64,000 bases of DNA, taken from the NCBI RefSeq assembly GCF_029633865.1, contig NC_079212.1, forward strand, positions 83,887,672 to 83,951,671. Direction: 5' to 3'. Position numbers and translations under genes: made by a program. Under the pieces are notes generated by a model that saw only the letters and a program-made list of their open reading frames with translations, had not been told where the DNA came from and did no database searches. This document shows positions 31,506 to 43,100 of the stretch, piece by piece; positions within the stretch are counted from its first letter, which is position 1; each line of letters begins with the position of its first letter. The stretch comes from Lampris incognitus. Taxonomy: Eukaryota > Chordata > Actinopteri > Lampriformes > Lampridae.

Positions 31506-34500
31506 CTACTCCCCCAGAGCTTGTTCTTGATGAAGCAAGTTACCAACATTAGTATTACGTCTTAAGAAGTACAAAAACAATCCCCAGATTTTATCAAAAA
31601 CACTTTGTTTACGTCTAACAATATACATTATCTTTTCCATTGACATGTTTGAAGCCATTTCTTTAACCCACATACCAATTCTTGGTCCATCAACACTTTT
31701 CCAATTAAGAGCAATTACACGTTTTGCTTGTAATATACACATATCTATAAATCTGAACTCATTGCTATGTAAATGTGGGGTGGTAGGATATAAACCAAGA
31801 ATAAAAAGCTTTGGACTCAATGGAAATTTCTTTGACAAAATTTGATCAATCATATCAACAACATCTTGCCAGAAGGTTTTCACTTCCACACATTCCCATA
31901 TACAGTGAAACAGCGTCCCCCTTGCCTCACTACACTTAATACAGGTATCAGGAATATTGTCATTAAACTTGTGCAATTTAACAGGAGTTATATATGTACG
32001 CATCAGCCATTTATACTGTAGAAGCTTTAGGTTGCTGCTAACTATCTGTCTCTGGGCCTCTTTACATGCATCACTCCATTCTTCTAAAGATATTTCCTCC
32101 TCTATATCTCCCTCCCATAATCTCAGTTTTGTCTCTGATGATTCATCAGATCCAGATACAAATAAGTCATACATAGTTGAAATTAAACCTTTATCATAAC
32201 AGTGTTTTGTGACTGCAACTTCTAATATAGAAATGGTAGGAATGTCTAATGAATGGCTTTGACAGGATATAAAACTCCTTAGCTGAAGATATTTGAAAAA
32301 ATGATTCTTTGGAATGTCATACTTGGTAGATATTTCCTCAAAGGACATGAATACTTCATCCTCCTCCCTCTACATGTCTTGCACTTCCCTTAACCCCTTT
32401 TCAGCCCATAATTTAAATCCCCTATCATTTTGCCCTGGTTTGAAATTGGCATTACCCCAAATAGGACTGAAGCGTGACCGGGACATATTTATATTCAAAT
32501 ACTTACAAGCATCGAACCAAACATCAATCATATTCAATATTATAGGGTTGTCTGTATTTTTCTTCAGATATTTACGGTCTGCTGAATACAAATACAGGTG
32601 CAATGGTAAGCCCGGTTTAACAGAGTAGGCTTCCAGATCAATCCAAGCTGGGGGACTTCCAGATGAGAAGTAAAACATAATCGACCTTAATTGTGCTGCC
32701 CAGTAATACCATTGGATATTTGGACATTTCAGGCCTCCTCGATCATATGGTAGATAAAGTAAAGATAGACATAATCTAGGACGTTTATTTTGCCAAATAA
32801 AGTTGGTAAACAGTTTCTTGATTTTCGTGAACAAAGATGAAGGAGGGGGTAGGGGGATATTCTGGAACAAATAAAGAAATTTGGGAAGTATATTCATCTT
32901 TAGGATATTAATCCTGCCGATCATTGAAATAGGTAAGGATGTCCAACGCTCTATCGAAGCAATACTAGCATCCAGGATGGGCTCATAATTTGACTGAGCA
33001 ATCTTATTCACCTCAGGGACAATTTTTATTCCCAGATATGTAAATGTGTCTGTTGGGTTGAAGGTAGAAGCATAAACAAGACCATTCTTCCTCTCTGTTT
33101 CATTCAGTAACATTATAGATGATTTGGAGTAATTAACTTTATAACCAGATATTTTCCCAAATGATTCAATAAGGCTTAGGAGCGCTGGGATAGACTTATG
33201 CAGATTTTTAAGCATTAATATCACATCATCGGCGAAGAGTGCTACCCTGTGCTCCAGATGTCCCTCTCGAATTCCATAAATATCGCTGTGTGTCCTCACC
33301 GCTATAGCAAATGGTTCTATCGCTAGGATAAAAAGTAAAGGCGATAAAGGGCTCCCTTGAGGGCAACTTCTACAAATGTTAAAAGGTTTAGAAACCTTAC
33401 TATTCGTCAAAACTTCTGCAGTAAGCCCTGTACAAAGCAATCTTACCCATTTGATAAATGTATCCCCAAGGCCAAATCGTGTTAACACCTCAAACAGATA
33501 AGGCCATTCAACACGGTCGAAGGCCTTCTCTGCATCAAGTGAAAGTAAGGCCGTGTCAGGCGCCTCCCTCTGACTGTATAAAATATTGAGCACTCGTCTA
33601 ACGTTATGAAAACCCTGTCTCCCTTGAATGAATCCGTTCTGGTCTTCTCCCACTACTCTAGGTAGAAGATCCTCCAATCTTCTTGCAAGAATTTTACAGA
33701 GTATTTTTGTATCAGAATTTAGGAGACTAATTGGACGCATATTTTCACATTTTGTATTTGGTTTCCCCGGTTTTGGGAGTAAAGTGATTACGGCGCCCCT
33801 CATAGATGTAGGGAGAAGACCATTCTCAAAGGATTCCTGAAACATCTCCAAGAGGGGTGGTATTAATTTGGTTTGAAATTTTTTATAAATGTCTATAGGG
33901 ATGCCATCTGGACCCACTGATTTTCCAGCCTGCATACACCCAATTGCTTATGCAATTTCCAATGCAGTTACATCTTGATCTAATACTCTACTTTCCTCTT
34001 CCGAAATTTTAGGAATATTAAGATTGTCTAGGAATTGTGTTTGCGTGTCCAGATTAGGAGAGCACTCAGAGCTGTATAATTTCCCGTAGAAGTCTCTAAA
34101 GGCTTCATTAATCTCTGTCGGGTCCACTATAGTTCTACCACTTGGGACTTCAATACAATTAATAGACCTTTCTGTTTGTTGTTGTTTAATGCGCCATGCT
34201 AGAAGTTTTCTGGGCTTTTCCCCCTGATCATAGTAGGACTGTTTGAGTCTCATTAAATCAGCAGCTGCTTTATTAGCTGCCAGTTCATTGTACTGTGCTC
34301 TAAGCAGTAGCAGTCTTGTATGAACATCTGTAGGTATATTTCTATTATTATATATTTCTGTTTCCAGTTTTTTAATTTCCTCATCTAATGTCTTCATTTC
34401 AAGTCGTGTAGCCTTTTTCTTGGAACTAGTGAAGGAAATTATTTGGCCCCCGATAAAGGCTTTGAAAGCCTCCCACCTTGTGCTAGCAGACGTCTGGGAC

Positions 34501-35333
34501 TTGTTACATTCAAAATACAGGTCAATCTGCTTATCTAATAAATCTATGAATGTAGGATCCGCAAGCCACCCGGGTTGAAAACGCCATCTCGGGGGGTCGC
34601 ACACTAAGTTATTATCTTCATAGGTCAAGGATACTGCAGCATGGTCAGACAGAACTATACTACTGTAATGACATTCATCTATTTTGGAGACAAGTAGCGC
34701 TGAAACCAAAAAGTAGTCTATGCGTGAGTGAGTTCTATGAGTACCGGAATAGCAGGAATATTCTACTGCGTTCGGTTTACCATGCCTCCAAACATCAAAC
34801 AGATTCAATTCCTTCATAAAATGGTGCATCGTCTTTCTGGACTTACTGTGGGTATCATCTAAACCAGTTGACCTGTCTTTTGAAGGATCTAACGTACAGT
34901 TAAAGTCACCAGCTATTATGTATTTCCCAGGATGATTTGAAGAAGTCAAAAACAGACTATTATAGAATTTAGAGTCATCTTCATTGGGGCCGTAAACATT
35001 TATCAAAGTTAAGGTTTCAGATAATAACCTACCCTGGACTATAATATACCTCCCTGCAGGGTCCTTAACTACATGCTGTACCCGTAATGGAACCGATTTA
35101 TGAATTAGTATCATAACCCCTCTAGCATGAGTGGTGTAAGGAGCAGACAACACTTGACCCTGCCATCGTCTTGCTATTTTGGGAACGTCCTCATCCACCA
35201 TGTGTGTTTCTTGTAAAAAAACGATTTTTGATTTCAAGGATTTTATCCTGCTCATTACCTGCTTCACCTTTGTGAGTTTGATCAAACCCCTACAATTCCA
35301 CCAAGTAAATTTTACCTTGCAACTCTCTGACAT
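31506..35333 (-). pseudogene. LINE ORF2 (endonuclease-reverse transcriptase), two in-frame stops
   Basis: One frame from ATG at 35333 to the stop at 31506, about 1276 codons, interrupted by TAA near 33948 (between endonuclease and reverse transcriptase) and TAG near 32370. The endonuclease half shows WWNCRG, QETH, AGDFNCTLD, SRIDYFLVS and SDHAA, the expected catalytic blocks. The reverse transcriptase half shows [45 protein letters not shown] and ALFADDVIL. The last part has CIKCSEARGTLFHCIWEC, a CCHC knuckle typical of L1 ORF2. Apart from the stops the frame is open, which suggests a fairly young insertion. Confidence 0.9.
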
Positions 35334-36043
35334 TGATTCCGGTATGTTATATTAGGAACCGTAGTGAAGAAGTACTTTGACAAACCACACCCACTGATGA
35401 AAGAATAAATAATAAAATGAAACCACAAAAACCCACCCTCAACCCCATACGAACCTCAAGTCCACGAACTCTGGACATCCCCTCCCATCCCACGTTTAAC
35501 TACCGCTAAAACGAGTTTCTCTACCTTTTCTTTTCTTCTCGCTCCAGCTCGCTGTCTTACTTTTTCTAAATACTAATCACACATAACATCAGTAATGAAC
35601 TGTGCAACGCTTACAACATGTAGGCATATATAACATTAACCACCCGAACACATACACAAACCTGGAACCCGTGCATCCAGACTGGAAGACGAGGAGAGGG
35701 AAAAGTCTGTAGCCTGGTCACAAGAGTCCGCGATGCATTGCGCCTTCCTTCCTCCGACAGGCGCATAAACCGATGATGACTCTCTCTGTCCCTTAGGCCT
35801 AGGCCTACTTGGATGTGCCCATGTCATTTCGGCTGGTGCTTGGACATTGTCTCTCATTCAGGGTTAAGTGCATTCCACAAAAGCTGAATAGTCTAGCTAT
35901 AAACCAGACTCCGTCCTTTCCAGGTAGAAAAATAAAGCCTAAACAAAAACAAAATGGCGACAGCCCGAACACGTAGCTACATCTTTCGTGTAAATGGAAA
36001 TAAAATAAAATAAAGTGGGCTTAATAGCCTACTGCGTCAGTCC

Positions 36044-37086
36044 TTATCCGAGGGATTGAATAAACCTCTCCACTTCTGCTGGGGTTTGAAAGGTGTGGGG
36101 TCTCTCGTCGTGTGTTACCAGGAGCCGGGCTGGAAAGATGATTCTGTGCTTGTGGATCCCCCGGTCTCTCAGCTTCTTCCGGACCTGATCGTAGTCGCGC
36201 TGCATCTTGTGCACCCCAGCAGAGAGGTCGATGTGAAAACGGACCGGCGTGTTCTTGTAAAGGACGTGTCCCTTGGTTTTGGCTGCCTTTAGTACTCGCT
36301 CCCTATCCTTAAAGTTCATGAACCTCATGATCAATGTCCTTGGACGACCCGTGTGAGAGTCTACCGGAGCGCCGACTCTATGAGCCCGCGCCACTACCAA
36401 GCCCTCCCGCGGATCCATGTTCAGAGCCTCCGGCAACCACTTCTCCAAAAATGCAGGTGCATCCTGGCCCTCTTCTTTCTCCGGTAGGCCACCAACCTTA
36501 CGTTATTTCGCCGACTCCTGCATTCCAAGTCCTCCACTTTGTCAGTAAGGCTTTTGACGGTGCTTTCCAGCGTGCTAACTCGGGGTGTTAGCTTCTTAAC
36601 GTCGTCCTCCACCTTGTCAGTCAGGCTTGTGACGGTGTTTTCCAGCGTGCTAACTCGGGGTGTTAGCTTCTTAACGTCGTCCTCCACCTTGTCAGTCAGG
36701 CTTTTGACGGTGCTTTCCAGCGTGCTAACTCGGGGTGTTAGCTTCTTAACGTCGTCCTCCACGTCAGAAAGCCGTTGTTCGGCCTGTTCTATGCGACCCA
36801 TGTATTCCTGTATTTGTTTCTTTACATCCGCAATTGTCGCTTGCACTCCATCAATTTTCTTGTAAAGTCCACTTTTCAAAGACTGTATGGCTTTCATGAT
36901 ATCTAGGTTGTTATTCTTATCTGTGTCTAACATTTCGTCGTCTTCTTCCTCGTGGTCGTCTTCTTCGTTAGCCATATTTTCAACCTGCATGGCGTCGCTA
37001 ACCTTCTCAGCCTCTTCCTCGTGTCGCGATTTCCTTTTCTCCTCTTTTTCTCTCTTTGCCTTTTCTTTCGGGGTTTCCTCTGACAT
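36044..37086 (-). pseudogene. LINE ORF1 (coiled coil + RRM-like), frameshifted
   Basis: Starts MSEETPKEKAKREKEEKRKS at 37086. An acidic segment and a long coiled coil follow, including three tandem 25-residue blocks (VEDDVKKLTPRVSTLESTVK). It then reaches CRSRRNNVRLV, where a one-base frame change near 36490 moves the rest to another frame. That frame continues EKWLPEALNMDPREG, VARAHRVGAP and MRFMNFKDRERVLKAA, ending near FIQSLG. This is the trimerising nucleic-acid chaperone layout of L1 ORF1 (Transposase_22 type). The product would coat LINE RNA in the cytoplasm; this copy is broken. Confidence 0.85.
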
Positions 37087-37585
37087 TTTAGTTCTGGGTA
37101 CTCTTATACACGCATTGCGTGACTTTAGACAAGATTCGGATTAGTATTGTAGGATTAATTTACACGGTAGCTGCAGAGCTTGAGATGTGCGACCTCCTAG
37201 TCCCTCGCCATAACCGGAAGTCGCGGTGGTCACATCTAATGTGAGCCCTGTATAAAAGTGAATGCAAATGCCTTGTGAAGAAAGAAAATAAATTCACCAT
37301 CGTTGTTGAAAACAAGTCTGTTTATTTGTAAGTACGCAAAGTATAATCCGCTGAAGAAAAACACCTCAAAAAGGTCTACCCGCCTTAACTCGATTTGTTT
37401 TCCCCCACGTCATAAACAGATGTGACGTTTTGTAGGCGTTTCCATAAATGCCGACTGTATCTATTGTTCAATTTAAAAAGTTAATGTCCGGTGAGTATCG
37501 GCTCTGCGCATAACTGAAGTCCACCGACTTCCAGTTTCTACTATAGCGGTCATACCACTTTCCTGTTTGTTGGCGCGTGTGCTGT

Positions 37586-37782
37586 TGACAATGGCATATT
37601 TTTCACGATGCCTGCACGATTTACCGTGGATAAACGTCAACCACACGCACAGAACTGTCGACAAACTTTCAGCTGCACCTGCCTGCGAACGGGTGGAAAG
37701 TTGGTCGACAATTCTGTGCCTGTGGTTGACGTTTATCCATGGTTAATCTCGCAGGCATCGTGAAAAATATGCCATTGTCAAT
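37586..37782. mobile_element. Foldback/MITE-like element
   Basis: An inverted repeat with ~85-bp arms: TTGACAATGGCATATTTTTC at the left end and the complement GAAAAATATGCCATTGTCAA at the right end, with a loop of about 20 bp near 37680. It interrupts the left arm of the surrounding inverted duplication. The right arm retains the uninterrupted sequence CTATTGACCCTTTGC, an empty-site equivalent. Confidence 0.75.
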
Positions 37783-37935
37783 TCACCCTTTGCAGACGCG
37801 TCACAATTATCACGTGACGAGGGAGACTGCGTCATGACGGACGGCAGGAAGTGATTGACCGGGAAATTCAAAAGCGAACAACAAAAACAAACAAAATATT
37901 GCGACGGATGAGTAGCTATTATAGTTTACATTTAA

Positions 37936-38169
37936 GTGATGGCTACCAATAGTCAGACTAATGTTGTGGAGTTGTCCTGTGAAGTGAGTCACCTTGTAGG
38001 ACGGCACAAAGAGCGATATGTGGAGAAGCTAGCGATAGCAGGGTTAGCTAGCGACCCGTACCTTCTTCCTACCGATGTGTTCACGGATCTAGCAAAGTCG
38101 TCCAGTCTGCCCGAGTTCAGTCCACACGATCTGTACCACTATGTTACCAACGGAGTGAGATTTATGTGA
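37936..38169 (+). CDS. Hypothetical 77-aa open frame (first exon or relic)
   Basis: Starts MATNSQTNVVELSCEVSHLV and contains SDPYLLPTDVFTDLAKSSSL and HDLYHYVTNGV. I recall similar N-termini in a common fish hypothetical family linked to transposon-derived SWIM/YqaJ proteins, but cannot verify this. The homology with the right arm ends at GGAGTG; there the right-arm copy continues on the minus strand as SPHTGADLKAY, which looks like the natural continuation. So this left copy may end at a splice donor or at the duplication edge. Function is unknown. Confidence 0.35.
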   Translation: MMATNSQTNVVELSCEVSHLVGRHKERYVEKLAIAGLASDPYLLPTDVFTDLAKSSSLPEFSPHDLYHYVTNGVRFM

Positions 38170-38344
38170 TATCTTTTAAGTGTTACCTTACATGAATGTG
38201 AGAAATGGTCAGAGTGGACATGAGAAAATGATTGTAATTTAACAAAAACAGCTAAAAATATACAAATTGTATATTTATTATTTAATTGTATTTTGCTTCA
38301 TGCTAACCAGTACACTTGAATCACTTGAATACGCCTTTAGGTCA

Positions 38345-38600
38345 GCACCTGTGTGTGGGGACACTCCGTTGGTAACATAGTGGTACAGATCGTGTGGGTT
38401 GAACTCGGGCAGACTGGACGATTTTGCTAGATCCGTGAACACATCGGTAGGAAGAAGGTACGGGTCAGTAGCTAACCCTGCTATCGCTAGCTAACCCTGC
38501 TATCGCTAGCTTCTCCACATATCGCTCTTTGTGCCGTCCTACAAGGTGACTCACTTCACAGGACAACTCCACAACATTACTCTGACTATTGGTAGCCATC
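38345..38600 (-). pseudogene. Inverted second copy of the 77-aa frame, disrupted
   Basis: Minus-strand ATG at about 38600. The sequence matches 37936-38157, but a 19-bp tandem duplication near 38470-38510 shifts the frame and introduces a stop. Beyond the shared part it encodes SPHTGADLKAY, absent from the left copy. Confidence 0.45.
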
Positions 38601-38859
38601 ACTTAAATTTAGACTATAATAGCTACTCATCCGTCGCAATATTTTGTTTGTTTTTGTTGTTCGCTTTTGAATTTCCCGGTCTATCACTTCCTGCCGTCCG
38701 TCATGGCGTTCATATTCCCCGCGAGTGGGACGTGACGTCACGTGCAAAGGGTCAATAGCACACGCCAACAGGAAACTGGTATGACCGCTGCAGAAGAAAC
38801 CGGAAGTCAGTGGACTACAGTTATGCACAGTCTATTGGTCGGACGACTGCGGCTGAACT

Positions 38860-39600
38860 GAACCTATCTTGATTACGCAACGCCTGTTGGCGCGAGACTT
38901 CGGATTGCGAGGAGAGAGAGTGTTGCTGAAAATGCTGAACACCAGCAGCACCGTCCTTACGCCGCGGTGCTGAGCACGACAGCCACACTTGCTGCTGGAA
39001 CTGGGAAGTTACACGTCTGGCTAACTGACTTTTTGGTTAATTTTTACTCAACCTGTCCAGCGGTCGCCAAGGATTTGGCTGGCGTAACTGCGGATACGCT
39101 AAGTTAGCAGCTACGCACAGCTAGCTAGTTTATGTGGCGCTGTGGAGGAGCCATGCTGCGGGCTTGAGGTTAGTAACGCAGCTAACGCTAGCTAGCCTGC
39201 TAACCTAGCGGGCAACATAACACACACATACACACACACACACAAGTGTCTCGTTCGAGTCGAGAAAGTGAACGAACCGGTTCCGGTTGTTCTCACCTTG
39301 GCATGAGCATTATTTTACCACTCTTAACTTTGTCGGCTTTATGAAGTGTTTTCGTCAGACCGCTGCAAAAAAATACTCCTTAGCATGTCATTTACAGGAC
39401 CGCGCCGGAAACATCGTGTAATCAGATCAGACGTATATCGAAGCCGGCTAAAGGACGACAACGTCCGGTGCAGAGTCTCGGGGAGTCCGTGACAGGGTCG
39501 TACACCCCGCCCGCCTGCCTCACATCTTGGGGGCTGCGGTGCGGAGCAGCGCCAGCACCGCCGCAGCTGAGTCGTTCGTTGACGACATTAGCCACCGAAA
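38860..39600 (+). promoter_or_regulatory. Probable promoter / 5' region of timeless
   Basis: A locally CpG-rich stretch lies upstream of the first timeless coding exon. The 5' UTR part of that exon could start at 40105, after the acceptor-like tract CTTTTTTATCAG. No TATA box is obvious. An untranslated first exon in 38.9-39.6 kb is an inference from composition and position only. Confidence 0.3.
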
Positions 39601-39622
39601 GACGAGATGGTTGTTTGGTGGC

Positions 39623-39824
39623 AGAGTTGACATTTTGTCATTTTGTCAAGGATGTTCCAGAGTTGGCATTTTGTCATTTTGTCAAGGATGTTCCAGAGTT
39701 GACATTTTGTCATTTTGTCAAGGATGTTCCAGAGTTGACATTTTGCCATTTTGTCAAGGATGTTCCAGCGTTGACATTTTGTCATTTTGTCAAGGATGTT
39801 CCAGAGTTGACATTTTGTCATTTT
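39623..39824. repeat. 36-bp tandem repeat, ~5.6 copies
   Basis: The unit is AGAGTTGACATTTTGTCATT plus TTGTCAAGGATGTTCC. Copies are nearly identical (GGCATT, GCCATT and GCGTT variants). It lies between the presumed promoter and the first coding exon of timeless. The 36-bp length keeps frames open on both strands; I do not consider it coding. Confidence 0.9.
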
Positions 39825-40143
39825 CTGTGGCTGCACTGCTTCCTGGCTTTGGTAGAGTGGTTCATTCTCGAGTATTTGATGGCATAGGCGTAAACCTTAA
39901 AACATGAAATGTGGAGCTGGGTGCCATACTGTATGCAGTAACTCCCAGCGATTTAAACATTCAAACTGAGGCAGGACATTCGTCTTTCTCACAGGCTCTG
40001 AACGTGTTGACATCCAGGTCGTTCTTCTTAAGGGGTGTTATTGATTACTGTAAATCAGTATTTTTGGCAAATCTTCTCTTTCTTGACATTGCCTTTTTTA
40101 TCAGAGTAGGGGACATCATCATCCTGAGGTTGGTCAGCAATAT

Positions 40144-43100
40144 ATGGACTTATTCATGATGAATTGTGAACTCTTAGCAACATGCAGTGCCCTAGGGTAC
40201 CTGGAGGGAGAAACCTACCACAAAGAATCTGATTGTTTAGGTAAGTGTCACCTGATTGCACCTGCAGATTTGTAACACTTTGAACTCTGTTTTATGATGA
40301 AGAATGGATTATGCTGCAATATTAAAGATACAACAGGAAATGCTAGAAAAGATTACTTAAGGACAAAAAGACATTTCCGCAAGTTTGCACCCACTTGTGA
40401 TCCATTATTTACTGCCTCTGTGTTGCAGAGAGTGTGAAAGACTTGATTAGATATTTACGGCATGAGGATGATACACGTGACATCCGCCAGCAGTTGGGAG
40501 CAGGCCAGATACTACAAAATGATCTTATTCCAATTATAATCCAGCATGGGCAAGACAAACAGCTGTTTGATGCCTGCATCAGGTAAATTCTTTAAGTTGT
40601 TCTCTCTCTTACAAGTAATTTATTTCCTCAGAGCTGTACAGTTGATGAGCTATACCATGTTCTAGAGCAGATATAACCCTACGCCTTTTGTCTGCTCCCC
40701 TCCCTGGTCTTTCACAGGCTCATGGTCAACCTTACCCAACCTGCTATACTTTGCTTTGGCAAAATCCCTGAAGACCCAGTTTTTAGACATCACTTCTTAC
40801 AAGTGATGTCACATTTGCAGGCCTATAAAGAGGTATAGTGATGTTTTTATAATTGCAATGCCCTGGTTTATGTAACTGTCATCATCAACATATATCAACC
40901 ATTGGTATTCTGGATATTTTGTAATTACAACTACTGTTCTTATCAGGACGTTTTTATGATTTTTATTTTATTTTTTGGGGAGTGTGTGATCAGTTGGTGA
41001 GCATTTGCTATGGTTACAGGGATCTGTTTCCTCTGTTGCATCTTTCCCTGTAGGCATTTGCCAGTGAGAGCGTATTTGGGGTTTTTAGTGAGACGTTGTA
41101 CAACCTTCTACAACTGGTGAGTGGTAAATAAAGTTGCATTCAGTTCACCTATTAGTCATATTAATGCTGTCAAATAATTTTGCTTATCCTGTCTTTACCA
41201 TCTTGCTCTCCTTGTTCAGTTTCCCCTAACAATGTGTCTTTTTCTTTTTTCCTCTTTCTTTCCCCTGTGCAGGACTGGGAGTCGAGGCAAGAGGAGGACA
41301 ACCTGCTGATAGAGAGGATTCTGCTGCTGGTCAGGAATGTGCTCCATGTCCCTGCGGACCCTTACGAAGAGAAGGTCTCAATTCAGTACAGATCTGTCCT
41401 AATTGATTTTTTTTTTATGTATTTTTTTTAAAGAAAGAAAGACTCAGTATTTTAACCCTTTTCACTTCTGTTACTTCCTTCCTCCCCAATCCCTGTCCCT
41501 CTGCTGGCTGTAGAAAGTGGACGATGATGCCAGTGTTCATGATAAACTCCTGTGGGCTATTCACATGAGTGGTTTCGATGACCTGGTCAAGTTTCTGGCA
41601 TCTGCTCAGCGTGAGCAGCAGTGGAGCATGCACGTGTTGGAAATCATCTCCCTCATGTTCAGAGACCAGGTAAGGGCGACATGCCTTGTGGAGTTGTGCT
41701 GTTAAGTGGGTAATTTTAATTATTCATATTATTTTTCTGCCTTGGTAGACATCGTCTTTGCTCTCATTTTCACACAGACTCCTGAGGAATTGGTGAGTGC
41801 TGGACAGGCTCGCTCGGACGAGGAAAAGCAGAGGGATTCTCTGGAGCTGGAGGTGCTTAGGCAGAAAGAGCGGGCGGAGAAACGTACTCGAACGCTGGAG
41901 AGAGGAACCAGGTAAATCCAAGTGGTATGATAGAGTGGCATCGCAGACACAGTCAAGAGGAAAAGAAGGGGGAAAGACCCATCTGTATGTTCTTTTTATT
42001 TCTGAAAAGCTTTTGTTGAAACAAACAACTGCAGACTTAGTTTTTCCAAAGGAGTACAGCTCCTTGGTGTCATGGAAACCCTGAGAAGCCCCGGGAATGT
42101 GATTCATGCCCAAAAAGTTTTCAGAATGTCAGAATGTATTACGTTTTTTTTGGGGGGGGGGGGGGGGTTAAGCTTGTTAATACTCATAAGCTAGCTCATT
42201 TCCCAGCAACTCATAAAACATAAATCTTCATACTTTATAGAAGATGAAGTGTGGCTGCACAATCACAGCACGGGGCCGGTGTAATGTGAGAGGAGTGATG
42301 CTGGTGGGTAATTTCCTGAGTCTCGTGTGTGAGATATTTGAGAAGATACTTTCCAAAATCATGTCTAGTGCAGTGTGAGTGTTCGAAGCCAGTACTTGAA
42401 GTAAACAGCACAGTCAGATTATTTATCTAAAAACATGCAGTAATGAAGGATACAGACCACAAGGCTGTGATTCTGACATCATAAACACAGAGCACTCGTT
42501 TCATTCGTTCATTCGTTTACACACACATTCACTCATTTACATGACACAGTGGTTGTTTTATGTCATAGCACACTGTTTTTTACTTACTGGTTAGATTTAT
42601 TCTGGCTTTTATTTTGCTCAGTGAAAAAGAGCCATGTTAGCTTTGACATGTCCAGGAGGGTTACAGTACGTTGTGGAGGGAGAGAGAATGGTATAAATGG
42701 CTCTGTTATGGAGAGAGGACTGATAGAGTTATATACTCCTGACTGAAGAAAAACAGTCTCAAGCGGTATTTGATACCAGAATTAATTTAGAGGGGACCTA
42801 ACTGGCCTTGTACTAGATTTTTTTTTTTTTTTAAGGCAGTCATTGTCAAATGTTAAGGGGTCACGAAAAAAAGAAGTGCAAAGGAGGCAAATCATTTATT
42901 GAAAAAAATATAACACAATAGGTCCTAATGTTAAGCAATCTTCAGTTAACAACAGGTTTTGGGTTTTTTTCATCTTTTTTATATCATTGTTATTATCTTC
43001 TGGACACTACTACTACTACTACTACTTTCGGCTGCTCCCATTAGGGGGCGCCACAGCGGATCATCCGTTTCCATCTCTTCCTGTCCTCTGCATCTTCCTC

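Larger units (their letters stand above)
31218..37221 (-). mobile_element. Full-length L1-like LINE retrotransposon
   Basis: A 6.0-kb insertion on the minus strand: 5' UTR (37087-37221), ORF1 (36044-37086), ORF2 (31506-35333) and a 3' UTR ending in an A-run (plus-strand T-run at 31218-31228). It is flanked by an exact 16-bp duplication, CGCGGTGGTCACATCT, at 31202-31217 and 37222-37237. The apurinic-type endonuclease, the reverse transcriptase with FADDV, and the C-terminal CCHC place it in the L1/Tx1 group by motif. ORF1 is frameshifted and ORF2 has two in-frame stops, so this copy cannot be autonomous. Confidence 0.93.
37515..38830. repeat. Large inverted duplication (two arms ~500 and ~480 bp)
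   Basis: The left arm (about 37515-38157, including a 197-bp inserted element) is the reverse complement of the right arm (about 38363-38825). Shared blocks include GGTCATACCACTTTCCTGTT (left) against AACAGGAAACTGGTATGACC (right), and the complete segment from the ATG at 37936 through ACCAACGGAGTG. The right arm has an extra short tandem duplication (TAGCTAACCCTGCTATCGC, near 38470-38510). The arms are separated by about 200 bp of AT-rich DNA (38158-38362). Confidence 0.85.
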
